Source: Microthrixaceae bacterium (lineage in GTDB: Bacteria; Actinomycetota; Acidimicrobiia; Acidimicrobiales; DATDAH01). Taken from it: 64,000 bases of DNA. Below, piece by piece: positions 55,440 through 63,979 of the stretch. Made by a program: the position numbers and the translations under genes. The stretch spans positions 4,572 through 68,571 of the forward strand of contig JACJWK010000019.1 in assembly GCA_020637195.1 (NCBI GenBank), in the 5' to 3' direction. The notes beneath the pieces were generated by a model. The model was not told the DNA's origin. It made no database searches and saw only the letters and a list, made by a program, of their open reading frames with translations. The stretch's first letter is position 1. Each line of letters begins with the position of its first letter.

Positions 55440-56705
55440 GTGCACACCGAGTCGCCTCCGGCCGGCACCGTCTCGCCGGCGGCACCCCACCCGCGGTCCG
55501 GCGACGGCCCGGCCGACCCGACGTGGCCGCGCCGGGCCTTCCTCGCGCTGCTGGTGTGCTGGCTCGTGCTCCCGCTGGCGCAGTGGGGCACCTTCGCGGA
55601 GGACGCGGCACCGTTCGTCGTGGCCGGCCGCCTCGCCCCCGAGCACCCGGACGCGGTGTACGCGGGCGCCGACGGGCGCGTCACCGAGCGCTTCGAGGCC
55701 GAGGGCTGCCGCTTCGTGCCGGCGGGGCTCGACTGCGCCGAGTTCGTCCTGCCCTTCCTCAGCCCGCCCGTGGCGGTGGCTCCGCTCGTGGTGCTCGGCG
55801 CGCTCGGCGACGCCGTCGCCGTGCTGGTGCTGCGACTGCTCGCCGCCGCCGCGTTCGCCGGCGGCGCCTGGGTCCTGTGGAAGCGGTTGGCCGAGCCCGA
55901 CCCCGCGGCCCGCGTGCCGCTGCTGGCGGCCATGGTCGTGCTCACCCCCTTCGTGTCGACGGTCGTGCACTTCGGACAGAACGCCCCGCTCCTGTTCGCC
56001 TCCGCCGCCATCGGGCTGAGCCGCACCGACCGGGGCCGCCACGCCGCCGGCGCGGCGCTGGTGTGGGTGGCGAGCATCGCCACCAAGCTGTTCCCGCTCG
56101 CGCTCGCGCCGCTCCTCCTGGTCCGTCGCAAGTGGCTCCTGCTGGGGTGGTCGGCGGCCCTGCTGGTGGCGCTGGCCGTGCTCGGCGCGCTGGTGGCGCC
56201 GGCGTCCCTGCTCGGGCACTTCGTGGACTCGTCGGCGTCGTTGAGCGGCACCCGGGTCACCTCGGTGTCGAACCTGTCCGTCGACGCCGGCCTGCACCGC
56301 TGGTTCGACGGCTGGCGAGACGAGGGTGGCGCGTTCGCCCTGGCCCTCGGGGCCCGGCTGGCGGCGTTCGTCGGCCTGTACTGGTGGCGGCTGCGCGACG
56401 CCGACGAGGACGTCCAGTGGTCCTACGCCTGGGTGGCCCTGCTGGCGCTGCACACCCAGGTCTGGTGGCACTACCTGGCGGTGCTGGTCCCGGCGACCGC
56501 CTACGCGGTGCGGGACCGCCGCGCGTGGTGGGCGGTGCCGGGCGTGGCCGCCGTGGTGACCGCGACCGCGGTGATCACCGACGACGCGCTGCTCGTCGGG
56601 GTGGTCCCGCCGGTGCTGCTCGGGGCCGCGCTGGCCCTGCCCTTCGTGGCAGCTCGACCCGCGCGCGGGACCGTCAGCCCAGCTGCTCGTGCAGGAACGC
56701 GGTGA
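55440..56705 (+). CDS. GT87/DUF2029-type polytopic membrane glycosyltransferase-like protein
   Basis: A 421-residue integral membrane protein from GTG 55440 with about 9-10 helices. Marks of the mannosyltransferase-like GT87 family are an early acidic loop after helix 1 (AEDAAPFVVAGRLAP), VVHFGQNAPLLFASAAIGL (the G-Q-x-N/A-P-L-L loop), ASIATKLFPLALAPLLLVRRKW (K-x-F-P-L), then SVSNLSVDAGLHRWF and VQWSYAWVALLALHTQVWWHYL. Such enzymes use polyprenyl-phosphate sugars for cell-envelope glycans. The specific product is unknown. The 3' end overlaps the convergent dienelactone hydrolase by 32 bases. Confidence 0.75.
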   Translation: MHTESPPAGTVSPAAPHPRSGDGPADPTWPRRAFLALLVCWLVLPLAQWGTFAEDAAPFVVAGRLAPEHPDAVYAGADGRVTERFEAEGCRFVPAGLDCAEFVLPFLSPPVAVAPLVVLGALGDAVAVLVLRLLAAAAFAGGAWVLWKRLAEPDPAARVPLLAAMVVLTPFVSTVVHFGQNAPLLFASAAIGLSRTDRGRHAAGAALVWVASIATKLFPLALAPLLLVRRKWLLLGWSAALLVALAVLGALVAPASLLGHFVDSSASLSGTRVTSVSNLSVDAGLHRWFDGWRDEGGAFALALGARLAAFVGLYWWRLRDADEDVQWSYAWVALLALHTQVWWHYLAVLVPATAYAVRDRRAWWAVPGVAAVVTATAVITDDALLVGVVPPVLLGAALALPFVAARPARGTVSPAARAGTR

Positions 56706-57372
56706 CCTCGGGCCAGAGCCGCTCGGCCAGGTCGGCGTCGAGGGTGCCGAGGGCGTTGTGCGGGCCCATGAAGGCGTGGCCGGTGCCGGGGTGGACGGTC
56801 AGCCGCACGTCCTTGCCCATCCCCTGGAGCTTCGCCTCGAGCGCCTGGGCGCCCTCGGGGCCGAAGAAGTCGTCGTTCTCGGCCATGTGGCCCCGCACGA
56901 CCGCGGTGAGGCCCGACCAGTCCGGCTCGCCGTCGCCCGACGGGTAGCCGTAGAAGGGCACGGCGGCCTTGACCGTGTCGCCCCGGTTGGCGGCGACGAG
57001 GAAGGTGAGCATGCCGCCCATGCAGAAGCCGACGACGCCGACGCCGTCACCGGTGGTGGCCTCGTGACCGGCGAGGAAGTCGACCGCGGCGCTCATGTCC
57101 CGCCCCGCCCGGTCGGGCGGCAGCGCGTTCATGAGCTCGGCGGCCTTGTCCATCTCCTGGTGCTCGGGGTCGGCGAGCTCGCCGTGGTAGAGGTCGGGGG
57201 CGAGCGCGACGAACCCGGCGGCGGCGAGACGGTCGCACACGTCCTTCAGGCTCTGGCTGACGCCCCACCACTCCTGGATGACGAGCAGGCCGGGCCCGCT
57301 CCCGCCCTCGGGGCGGGCGAGGTAGCCGGCGGCGGTGCCGCCGTTGGACGCGAATTCGACGTTTTCACCCAT
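56674..57372 (-). CDS. Dienelactone hydrolase family protein
   Basis: A 232-residue alpha/beta hydrolase. GLLVIQEWWGVSQSLKDVCDRLAAAGFVALAPDLYHG has the Q-E-W-W-G segment of true DLHs. VGVVGFCMGGMLTFLVAA carries the Cys nucleophile, VRGHMAENDDFFGPEG the catalytic Asp, and HPGTGHAFMGP the His. The Q-E-W-W-G and A-P-D-L-Y match carboxymethylenebutenolidase-type enzymes more closely than the 1434-2123 paralogue does. No chlorocatechol genes are nearby. ATG 57372. Confidence 0.88.
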   Translation of the reverse strand: MGENVEFASNGGTAAGYLARPEGGSGPGLLVIQEWWGVSQSLKDVCDRLAAAGFVALAPDLYHGELADPEHQEMDKAAELMNALPPDRAGRDMSAAVDFLAGHEATTGDGVGVVGFCMGGMLTFLVAANRGDTVKAAVPFYGYPSGDGEPDWSGLTAVVRGHMAENDDFFGPEGAQALEAKLQGMGKDVRLTVHPGTGHAFMGPHNALGTLDADLAERLWPEVTAFLHEQLG

Positions 57373-57464
57373 GCGCAGACAGTACCGAGGCCCTCACGGT
57401 CGTGCCGGGGGTCGAGCGGACGCCGCCGGCGGCGGCGAGGCCGCGGTCGACGACGGTCGACCGG

Positions 57465-58415
57465 TCAGGGCTCGTCGACGAGCGGGGCGTAGGTGTCGGG
57501 CCGGCGGGTGGTGAGGAAGGGGAAGAGGTCGAGCCAGTCGCGGCGCTGGTCGAGGTCCAGGTCGGCCACCAGGACGGCGGGCTCGTCGCGGGGCGCCTGC
57601 ACCAGCACCCGGCCGTACGGATCGCTGACGAACGACGACCCGTAGAACGTGAGCGGGCCCTCGACGCCGATCCGGTTGACCGCCACCATGAACGTGCCGT
57701 TGGCGATGCCGTTGCCGGTGATGACCCGCTCCCAGAGGGGCTGGGTGTCGAAGCCGGGGTGGTCGGGCTCGGAGCCGATGGCGGTCGGGTACACGAGCAC
57801 GTCGGCGCCGGCCAGCGAGTAGGCCCGCGCCAGCTCGGGGAACCACTGGTCCCAGCACGTCGGGAAGCCGAAGCGGGCGTCGCCGAGGCCGACCACGGGG
57901 TAGCCGCCGTCACCGGGCCGGAAGTAGCGGTCCTCGTGGTAGCCGGCGGTGACGGGGATGTGGAGCTTTCGCGTGCGGGCGGCCAGCGCCCCGTCGGGGG
58001 TGACCACGATGGCGGTGTTGAAGCCGAGGCCGTCGTCCGCCCCCGCCGCGCTCGTGCCGGGACGCTCGTAGAGCGAGGCGTGGACCGGCACCCCCGTCTC
58101 GGCGGCCAGGGCGGCGGCGAACTCGTGGGTGGGCCCGCCGGGCAGGGGCTCGGGCTCGGCGCCGACCGCGCTCGGCCCGTCGGCGGTGATCGCGAAGTAC
58201 GGCGACAGCGTCAGCTCCTGCAGGCAGACGAGCTGTGCCCCTTCGCCCGCGGCGAGGCGCACCCCCTCGGCCAGGGCGGCCCGGTGCTCGTCGGGGTCGG
58301 GGTGCCAGCGGTGCTGCACGGCGCCGATGCGGAACGGCGCCCGCGTGGGGCCGTCCACCCGGGCGGGCGACTCGGGGACCCCGTCGGCCACGAGCACCCG
58401 GATCGACCCGCTCAT
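57465..58415 (-). CDS. aguB: Nitrilase-superfamily N-carbamoylputrescine amidase-like protein
   Basis: A 316-residue carbon-nitrogen hydrolase. The catalytic triad is Glu67 (VCLQELTLSPYF), Lys150 (ARTRKLHIPVT) and Cys187 (FGFPTCWDQWFPE). C-W-D-Q-W-F-P-E and the YHEDRYFRPGDGG segment are characteristic of N-carbamoylputrescine amidases. It hydrolyses N-carbamoylputrescine to putrescine, CO2 and ammonia. The ATG at 58415 lies 14 bases after the agmatine deiminase stop, forming a two-gene operon for agmatine use. An upstream extension over the deiminase gene is rejected. Confidence 0.88.
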   Translation of the reverse strand: MSGSIRVLVADGVPESPARVDGPTRAPFRIGAVQHRWHPDPDEHRAALAEGVRLAAGEGAQLVCLQELTLSPYFAITADGPSAVGAEPEPLPGGPTHEFAAALAAETGVPVHASLYERPGTSAAGADDGLGFNTAIVVTPDGALAARTRKLHIPVTAGYHEDRYFRPGDGGYPVVGLGDARFGFPTCWDQWFPELARAYSLAGADVLVYPTAIGSEPDHPGFDTQPLWERVITGNGIANGTFMVAVNRIGVEGPLTFYGSSFVSDPYGRVLVQAPRDEPAVLVADLDLDQRRDWLDLFPFLTTRRPDTYAPLVDEP

Positions 58416-58428
58416 GTCTCGGGCACGG

Positions 58429-59469
58429 TCACGGCGCCACCGCCGGGACCTGTTGGGTGATGCAGTGCACGCCGCCGCCGCCGAACGCCAGCGTCGTGCC
58501 GGGGACGCCGACCACCTCACGGTCGGGCACCGCCGACTGGACGGCGTCGAGCGCCTTGTCGAGGTCGGCGCCGGCGGTGACCGGCACGAGGCAGGCGCCG
58601 TTGGCCAGGTAGAAGTTGGTGGGGGGGACCACCACGGTCTCGCCGCCGGCCTCGGCGTAGGGCAGCACGTCCACGGTGCGGACCTCGTAGCCCGCCGCCT
58701 CGAGCACCTCGACGTTGCGGCGGAGCCGGTCGTGGTTGGGGTTGGCCCGGTCTTCGGTGGTCTGGGCCACGACCACGCCGGGGGCCACGCAGGCGGCGAC
58801 GTTGTCGACGTGGCCGTCGGTGTCGTCGTCCTCGACCAGCCCGAAGGGCAACCACACGACCCGCTCGACGCCCAGCCACGTCTCGAGCTCGGCCTCGAGG
58901 TGGTCGCGGGACAGGTCGGGGTTGCGGTTGGGGTGCAACAGGCACTGCTCGGTGGTGACGACCGTGCCGGCGCCGTCGACGGTGACCGAGCCGCCCTCGA
59001 GCACGACGTGGGTGGCGTCGTAGCGGTCGAGGCCGAGTTGGTCGCACATGCGCTCGGCGAAGCGGGCGTCCTCGTCGTAGGGCAGGAACTTCTCGCCCCA
59101 CGAGTTGAAGGCGAAGTCCACGCCCGCCCGCCGCCCGGCGCCGTCGGTGACGACGAGGGCGCCGATGTCGCGGGCCCACGAGTCGTCCAGCGGCCACTCG
59201 ACCACCTCGACGTCGTAGCTCCCCGCCTCGCAGGCGGCGGCCGCCTCGTCGCCCTCGCCGGCCCTCGCCACGAGCAGCACCGGCTCGTACCGGGAGATGG
59301 CGCGGGCGATCTCGGCGTGGTCGGCCTTGGCCTGGTCGAGCAGCCCGCCCCACAGCGAGGCCCGGGCCGGCCACGCCATGACGCAGCGCTCGTGGGGTGC
59401 CCACTCCGGCGGCATCGCCATCCCGTCGGTGTGGGGCGTCGACGCCCCCGGCTCGTGGTCGCCCGGCAT
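58429..59469 (-). CDS. aguA: Agmatine deiminase
   Basis: A 346-residue peptidyl-arginine-deiminase-fold enzyme converting agmatine to N-carbamoylputrescine and ammonia. MPPEWAPHERCVMAWPAR is the typical start. EWPLDDSWARDIGALVV holds the substrate Asp pair (D95, D96). HVVLEGGSVTVDGAGTVV, LLHPNRNP, DTDGHVDNVAACV (catalytic His) and GGGGVHCITQQVP (Cys336 nucleophile) follow. ATG 59469 is preferred to the two preceding GTG codons. It is upstream of aguB in the same operon. Together they make putrescine from agmatine without ornithine decarboxylase. Confidence 0.92.
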   Translation of the reverse strand: MPGDHEPGASTPHTDGMAMPPEWAPHERCVMAWPARASLWGGLLDQAKADHAEIARAISRYEPVLLVARAGEGDEAAAACEAGSYDVEVVEWPLDDSWARDIGALVVTDGAGRRAGVDFAFNSWGEKFLPYDEDARFAERMCDQLGLDRYDATHVVLEGGSVTVDGAGTVVTTEQCLLHPNRNPDLSRDHLEAELETWLGVERVVWLPFGLVEDDDTDGHVDNVAACVAPGVVVAQTTEDRANPNHDRLRRNVEVLEAAGYEVRTVDVLPYAEAGGETVVVPPTNFYLANGACLVPVTAGADLDKALDAVQSAVPDREVVGVPGTTLAFGGGGVHCITQQVPAVAP

Positions 59470-59541
59470 CACCACGCCATCTTGCTACGTGGGTCGGCCG
59501 TCGGGCCCGACCGTCGCCGCGGTGGGCGTAGCGTCACGGCC

Positions 59542-60411
59542 ATGGATGCCACCGTGGCCCGCCGGCTGTGGGCGGTGGGCGAGCCCGTCCACGCCCTCAC
59601 CTACTTCGCCCCCGAGTCCCGGGCCGCCTGGGAGGCAGGCGGGATCCGGGGCTTCTGGCGGGGCTACTTCGCCACCCGCGCCGCGCCGCTCGGCGCGGTC
59701 GGCGCTCCCGTGGTCACCGCCGCCTTCTACAACTTCGCCCCCGACTTCGTGGCCCGGGCCGTCCCCGACGTGTGGGCCATGGTCTCGCCCGGGGACGCCT
59801 GGGCCGCCCGCCTGGCCGGGGTGGACGCCGCGCTGCGGGCCCACCTCCCCGAGGCCGGCACCGTGCTCGCCGGCCCCGAGGTGCGCGAGGCGGCGACGCT
59901 GGCCCGCCGCGCCGCCGAGGCGTGCCCGACGCCGGGGCGCCTCTTCCTCGCCGCCCACCTCGACCTCGCCTGGCCCGACGCGCCGCACCTCGAGCTCTGG
60001 CAGGCGCTCACCCTGCTGCGGGAGTACCGCGGCGACGGCCACAACGCCGCCCTGCTCGCCGCCAACCTCGACGGGTGCCAGTGCCACGTGCTGGCCGGCG
60101 CCGCCGGCGGCCCGCCCCGGTCGGTGCTCCAGCCCGCCCGGGGCTGGACTGACGAGCGCTGGGAGGTGGCCGAGGCGCAGCTGACCGATCGGGGGCTGCT
60201 CGCCCCGGGGCACCCCGACGAGGCCACCGAGGCGGGCCGGGCGCTGCGGGACTCGGTCGAGCTGTGCACCGACCAGACCGACCTGGCCCCCTGGACGGCC
60301 CTCGGCGCCGAGGACACCGAGCGCCTGCACGGGCTGGTCCGACCGCTGGCCAAGGCCGTCGCCGAGAGCGGTGTCCTGCCGGCGGTCAACCCCATCGGCA
60401 CCCGCTGGTAG
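59542..60411 (+). CDS. SCO6745 family protein (actinobacterial, helical)
   Basis: A 289-residue soluble helical protein from ATG 59542. The opening ARRLWAVGEPVHALTYFAPESRAAWEAGGIRGFWRGYFATRAAPLG (split) and AAFYNFAPDFVARAVPDVWAM are the hallmark of the SCO6745-type family: L-x-x-x-x-E-P-V-H, Y-F-A/S-P-E, G-x-W-x-x-Y-F-A-x-R-A-A-P-x-G. Later parts contain LWQALTLLREYRGDGHNAALLAA and a winged-helix-like end WEVAEAQLTDRGLLAPG, DEATEAGRALRDSVELCTDQTD. The second half resembles MarR-like DNA-binding pieces. Function unknown. Confidence 0.8.
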   Translation: MDATVARRLWAVGEPVHALTYFAPESRAAWEAGGIRGFWRGYFATRAAPLGAVGAPVVTAAFYNFAPDFVARAVPDVWAMVSPGDAWAARLAGVDAALRAHLPEAGTVLAGPEVREAATLARRAAEACPTPGRLFLAAHLDLAWPDAPHLELWQALTLLREYRGDGHNAALLAANLDGCQCHVLAGAAGGPPRSVLQPARGWTDERWEVAEAQLTDRGLLAPGHPDEATEAGRALRDSVELCTDQTDLAPWTALGAEDTERLHGLVRPLAKAVAESGVLPAVNPIGTRW

Positions 60412-60456
60412 CGCCGGCGGCCCGTCCCCGACGCCACCTCCGGATCCGGCCAACCC

Positions 60457-60511
60457 CGTTCGACCCGGCCGCAGGATCACGACGCGGCGTCGTGATCCTG
60501 CTGGCAGAACG
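60457..60511. terminator. Intergenic hairpin between convergent genes
   Basis: GCAGGATCACGACGC (60471-60485) and GCGTCGTGATCCTGC (60487-60501) form a perfect 15-base stem. Outer CCCGTTC/GAACGGG also pair. It separates the SCO6745-like gene (plus) and the FAD oxidoreductase (minus) and fits a bidirectional terminator. On the minus strand it begins CGTTCT, like the elements at 16691 and 36392. Confidence 0.65.
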
Positions 60512-60545
60512 GGTCGTCCGCGGGCGGGAGGCGGGCCGGCGCCGA

Positions 60546-62270
60546 TCAGTCGGCGGCGGCCGCGGCGCGGGCGGCCCGACCGGCGGCGCGGCGCTCGCGC
60601 AGGCGCTCGCCGCGGCTCCACTCCATCGGATCGAAGTCGGGCGGGTCGGGCGGGATCGCGGACGGCTCGGCCAGCGTCTGGCCCAGCACCATCTCCACCA
60701 GCAGCGGCCGGTCGAGGATCTGGCCGGCGCAGGCCACGCCGCCCGCCATGGCACCGGCGATGCCGTGGCCCGACACCGTGTTGGCCCCCACCACCCAGAG
60801 GCCCTCGATCTCGGTGCGGTGCTGGGGCCGCTTCTCGCCGCTCTGCTCGGGCGAGTGCACGTAGCCGTAGCTGGTGCCGCCCGTCGAGTGGGTGTAGCGC
60901 TCCTGGCTGAGGGGCGTGGCCGTCTCGACGTGGACGATGTGGTCCCGGAAGGGCCCGAGCACCTCCTCGGCGGCCCGCAGCAGGTGGTCGGTCAGCGCCT
61001 CCTTGCGGGCCCGGTACGTGGCGTTGCGCCGGTACGACCCGCCGTCGGCGGGGCCCGCCTCGACCCCCCAGTACTCGTAGCCCGCCGGCGCCAGGGTCAT
61101 CACCTGGAAGTTCGTGTGGCCGGGCGGGCACAGGTGGGCGTTGGCGGGGTCCTTGCGCGACGCCATGGCCACGTACGCGAACAGCTGGTCCTCGGCCATC
61201 GGCTCGCCGGCGTAGAGCCGGTCGTAGAGGTCGTCGGTCTCGTAGGTGGGGAAGACGAAGTAGTTGGTGTTGGGCCCGTCCAGCTCGACGTCGACCACGA
61301 CGTAGACGCACACGAGGCCGACGGTCATGGTGGCGTGCTCCACCCAGTCGAGCGTGGCCGGGTCCCAGTGCGACCGGTCCACCAGACCGGTGACCGTGCG
61401 GGCGTAGTCGGCGTTCGAGATGACGAGCGGGGCGGCGATCGACGTGCCCGCCCCGTCGTCGAGGACGACGCCCTCGACCGACCGGTCCCGCACGGCGATC
61501 TCCCGCACCGGGGTCAGCGTGCGCACCTCACCGCCGAACGCCTCGATGACCTGGATCAGCCGGGCCGGCAGCACCTGGCCGCCGCCCTCGGGGTAGAACG
61601 CGCCCCGCATGTAGTGGTCGATGATCGTGGCGTGCATGGCGATGGCGGTGTGGCGGGGGCCGCCGCCGTAGAGGCCCGACCAGTGGTCGAGCACGGCCTG
61701 GGCGCGCTCGGACAGCTCGCACTCGGCGAACAGCTCCGACAGGGGACGGAAGGCCCAGTGGTCGAAGGTGGGGGTCTCGACGCCGGGGATCAGCCGGGTG
61801 CGGCTCTCCTCGGCGACGCCCCGCAGCACCTCCAGGCAGCGCTCGATCCCGGCCCGGTCCTCGGGCAGGGCCGCGTCGAGCCGCTGCCGGTACTCGTCCC
61901 AGCCCACCGGCACCGCCACCTCGAGGTCGGGGAAGCGCAGGGTGTCGAAGCCGTCGGGATCGAGCGGTCGCCACGCCATCCGGTCGCCCACGCCGAGGGC
62001 GCCGAAGATGCTCGGGAACAGCCCACCGGCGCCGCAGTCACCGATGTAGTGGAGGCCGACGTCGAACTCGTACTCCGCCCCCTGGTGGTGGCGCCGGAAC
62101 ACCTGGGCGTTGCCGCCGGCCAGGTCGTGGCGCTCGAGCACCAGCACCCGGCGGCCCTGCGTGGCGAGGCAGGCGGCGGCGGTCAGCCCGCCGGGGCCCG
62201 ACCCGACCACCACGACGTCCCACCGCTCGTCCGTCCCGACGTCCCCGACGTCGCCGTCCGCACCGGTCAT
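60546..62270 (-). CDS. FAD-dependent phytoene desaturase/carotenoid isomerase-like oxidoreductase
   Basis: A 574-residue flavoprotein. The dinucleotide-binding motif WDVVVVGSGPGGLTAAACLATQGRRVLVLERHDLAGGNAQVF (split; GSGPGG at 23-28, E46 ribose ligand) is followed by VGLHYIGDCGAGG, an H-Y-x-G motif as in CrtISO and retinol saturase. MRGAFYPEGGGQVLPARLIQVIEAFGGEV and the C-terminal GLWVVGANTVSGHGIAGAMAGGVACAG (FAD-binding) complete the set. These enzymes isomerise or saturate polyenes. No carotenoid genes flank it, so substrate and pathway are open. The ATG 62270 start gives a short acidic lead. Confidence 0.85.
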   Translation of the reverse strand: MTGADGDVGDVGTDERWDVVVVGSGPGGLTAAACLATQGRRVLVLERHDLAGGNAQVFRRHHQGAEYEFDVGLHYIGDCGAGGLFPSIFGALGVGDRMAWRPLDPDGFDTLRFPDLEVAVPVGWDEYRQRLDAALPEDRAGIERCLEVLRGVAEESRTRLIPGVETPTFDHWAFRPLSELFAECELSERAQAVLDHWSGLYGGGPRHTAIAMHATIIDHYMRGAFYPEGGGQVLPARLIQVIEAFGGEVRTLTPVREIAVRDRSVEGVVLDDGAGTSIAAPLVISNADYARTVTGLVDRSHWDPATLDWVEHATMTVGLVCVYVVVDVELDGPNTNYFVFPTYETDDLYDRLYAGEPMAEDQLFAYVAMASRKDPANAHLCPPGHTNFQVMTLAPAGYEYWGVEAGPADGGSYRRNATYRARKEALTDHLLRAAEEVLGPFRDHIVHVETATPLSQERYTHSTGGTSYGYVHSPEQSGEKRPQHRTEIEGLWVVGANTVSGHGIAGAMAGGVACAGQILDRPLLVEMVLGQTLAEPSAIPPDPPDFDPMEWSRGERLRERRAAGRAARAAAAAD

Positions 62271-62379
62271 CGCTGCCCACCCCCTGTGGCCGTCCCTCGC
62301 CAACCGTAGTGGCGACCGCGGGGGCGGCCGGCGGGGCCCGGCGAGCCCCGGCCCGTCCCGGTCTGGTATCGCGTCGGGC

Positions 62380-63303
62380 ATGGACGCACCGCGCTGGCTG
62401 CCCCTGCGACACCGGGACGACCCCGGCGTGCAGCGCGACCTGAACTGGGGGCGGGCCGACGCCGGCGACCACCTCCCCGCCGGGCTCGAGGTGCAGTGGC
62501 TCGGCACCGCCGGGTTCCGGCTGACCTACGAGGACACGACCCTGCTCATCGACCCCTACGTCTCGCGGGCGCCGCTGGGAGCGGTGGCCCGTCAGCGGCG
62601 CCCCCTCCCGGTCGACCACGGCCTGGTGGCCGACCTGTTGCCGGCGGCCGACGCCGTCCTGCTGGGTCACACCCACTTCGACCACGCCGTCGACGCCGCC
62701 GCGGTGGCCGCGGCCCACGGCTGCCCCGTGTACGGGTCGTCGTCGGCGCAGCACCTGCTGGCGCTGCACGGCCGCCCCGACCTGGCCGTGGCGGTCGAGC
62801 CCCACCGCCCCTACGAGATCGGCCCCTTCACGGTGCGGTTCACCCCCAGCCGCCACTCCAAGCTGCTGTTCGGCCTGGCCGTGCCGAGCGACGGCGAGCT
62901 CACCTGCGACTCGCTCGACCACCTCGGCGCCGGCGCCTACCGGTGCGGGCAGGTGTGGGGCATCGCCGTCGAGGTGGCGGGGGCCACGCTGTACCACCAG
63001 GGCAGCGCCGACCTGGTCGACGACGAGATCCGCGACCGCGACGTCGACGTGTTCCTCTGCGGGATCGCCGGCCGCGTCTACACCGACCGCTTCGTCGAGC
63101 GGGTGCTCGGTCGCCTCTCGCCGAAGGTGGTCGTGGCCCACCACCACGACGACTTCTTCCGCCCCCTGAGCGCCGACGCCGAGGCGATGGGGTTCTCGTT
63201 CAACGTCAACCTGGGCGGCTTCGTCGCCGACGTGGCCGCGGCGGCGCCGGGCACCCCCGTCCGCGTGCTCGACCCGCTCCAAGCCGTCGTCGGGGCCGCC
63301 TGA
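62380..63303 (+). CDS. MBL-fold metallo-hydrolase
   Basis: A 307-residue metallo-beta-lactamase-fold protein from ATG 62380. LEVQWLGTAGFRLTYEDTTLLIDPYVSR is the first sheet, with the acidic I-D-P turn. AVLLGHTHFDHAVDAAAVA carries the H-x-H-x-D-H metal motif (96-102). GSSSAQHLLAL, FTVRFTPSRHSKLLF (third His region), DVFLCGIAGR and VVVAHHHDDFF (last His) follow. The pattern is that of UlaG/L-ascorbate-6-phosphate-lactonase-like or lipid-hydrolase-like MBL proteins. It has no signal peptide; substrate unknown. It is divergent from the flavoprotein with a gap of about 109 bases. Confidence 0.82.
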   Translation: MDAPRWLPLRHRDDPGVQRDLNWGRADAGDHLPAGLEVQWLGTAGFRLTYEDTTLLIDPYVSRAPLGAVARQRRPLPVDHGLVADLLPAADAVLLGHTHFDHAVDAAAVAAAHGCPVYGSSSAQHLLALHGRPDLAVAVEPHRPYEIGPFTVRFTPSRHSKLLFGLAVPSDGELTCDSLDHLGAGAYRCGQVWGIAVEVAGATLYHQGSADLVDDEIRDRDVDVFLCGIAGRVYTDRFVERVLGRLSPKVVVAHHHDDFFRPLSADAEAMGFSFNVNLGGFVADVAAAAPGTPVRVLDPLQAVVGAA

Positions 63304-63355
63304 CCGCTCACCCGCGGGGCCGGCCGGGCACCCACCGCCGGGTAGAAATGGTCCC

Positions 63356-63979
63356 GTGACACGGGCCGAGGCCCGGTATCGGGCCATCACCGAGGCGTGG
63401 GCGGAGGTGGCGTCGACGTTCGGCCTCGAGCACGAGGTGCTGGTGCCCCCGCCGGCCGAGGACCGGACCGGGCGCCTCGCCCAGGTGCTCAGCGGTCAGG
63501 CGCAGGGCGTCGCGACTGGTTCGGACCGCGTCGCCCACCGCATGAGCGGCCGAGTCGACGAGTTGGGCATCGTGGTGGAGATCCGCCGGGAGGAGGCCAT
63601 GGGACTCGGCGGGAACCCCACCGTGCACGTGGTCACCCGCTACCGGGCGGAGGCGGCGTGGCTGCCCAAGGGGGTGCGGGTGGCCAACCGCCATCAGCGA
63701 CGGACGCTCCGGAGGGCCCACGGCGGCGCCACCGGGCTGCACCGACTCCACCTCGCTCGGGCCACCCACCTCACTGCCCTGGCCCGTGACCCCGAGTCCG
63801 CCGCAGTGTGGCTCGACGAGCGCCGAGTCGACATCCTTCGGGCCGCCATGACGGCCCGACCCGACCTCCAGCTCGTCGGCCGCGCCGTCCGGGCGGCCGC
63901 GAAGGGCGAGGAGTCCGACCCGCGCCGCCTGGCCGACACCCTCACGGCGGTGGTCGAGCTCGCCCACGCGCTGCGCTGA
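63356..63979 (+). CDS. Hypothetical protein, unknown function
   Basis: A 207-residue soluble protein from GTG 63356, 52 bases after the MBL gene and possibly in the same transcript. It begins TRAEARYRAITEAWAEVASTFGLEHEVLVPP. The middle is strand-rich: LSGQAQGVATGSDRVAHRMSGRVDELGIVVEIRREE, TVHVVTRYRAEAAWLPKGVRVA. A helical C-terminal half follows (RHQRRTLRRAHGG, DERRVDILRAAMTARPDLQLVGRAVRAAAKGEE). The long sequences are quoted in parts only. I do not recognise the family. No motif, signal or membrane segment is seen. Confidence 0.6.
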   Translation: MTRAEARYRAITEAWAEVASTFGLEHEVLVPPPAEDRTGRLAQVLSGQAQGVATGSDRVAHRMSGRVDELGIVVEIRREEAMGLGGNPTVHVVTRYRAEAAWLPKGVRVANRHQRRTLRRAHGGATGLHRLHLARATHLTALARDPESAAVWLDERRVDILRAAMTARPDLQLVGRAVRAAAKGEESDPRRLADTLTAVVELAHALR

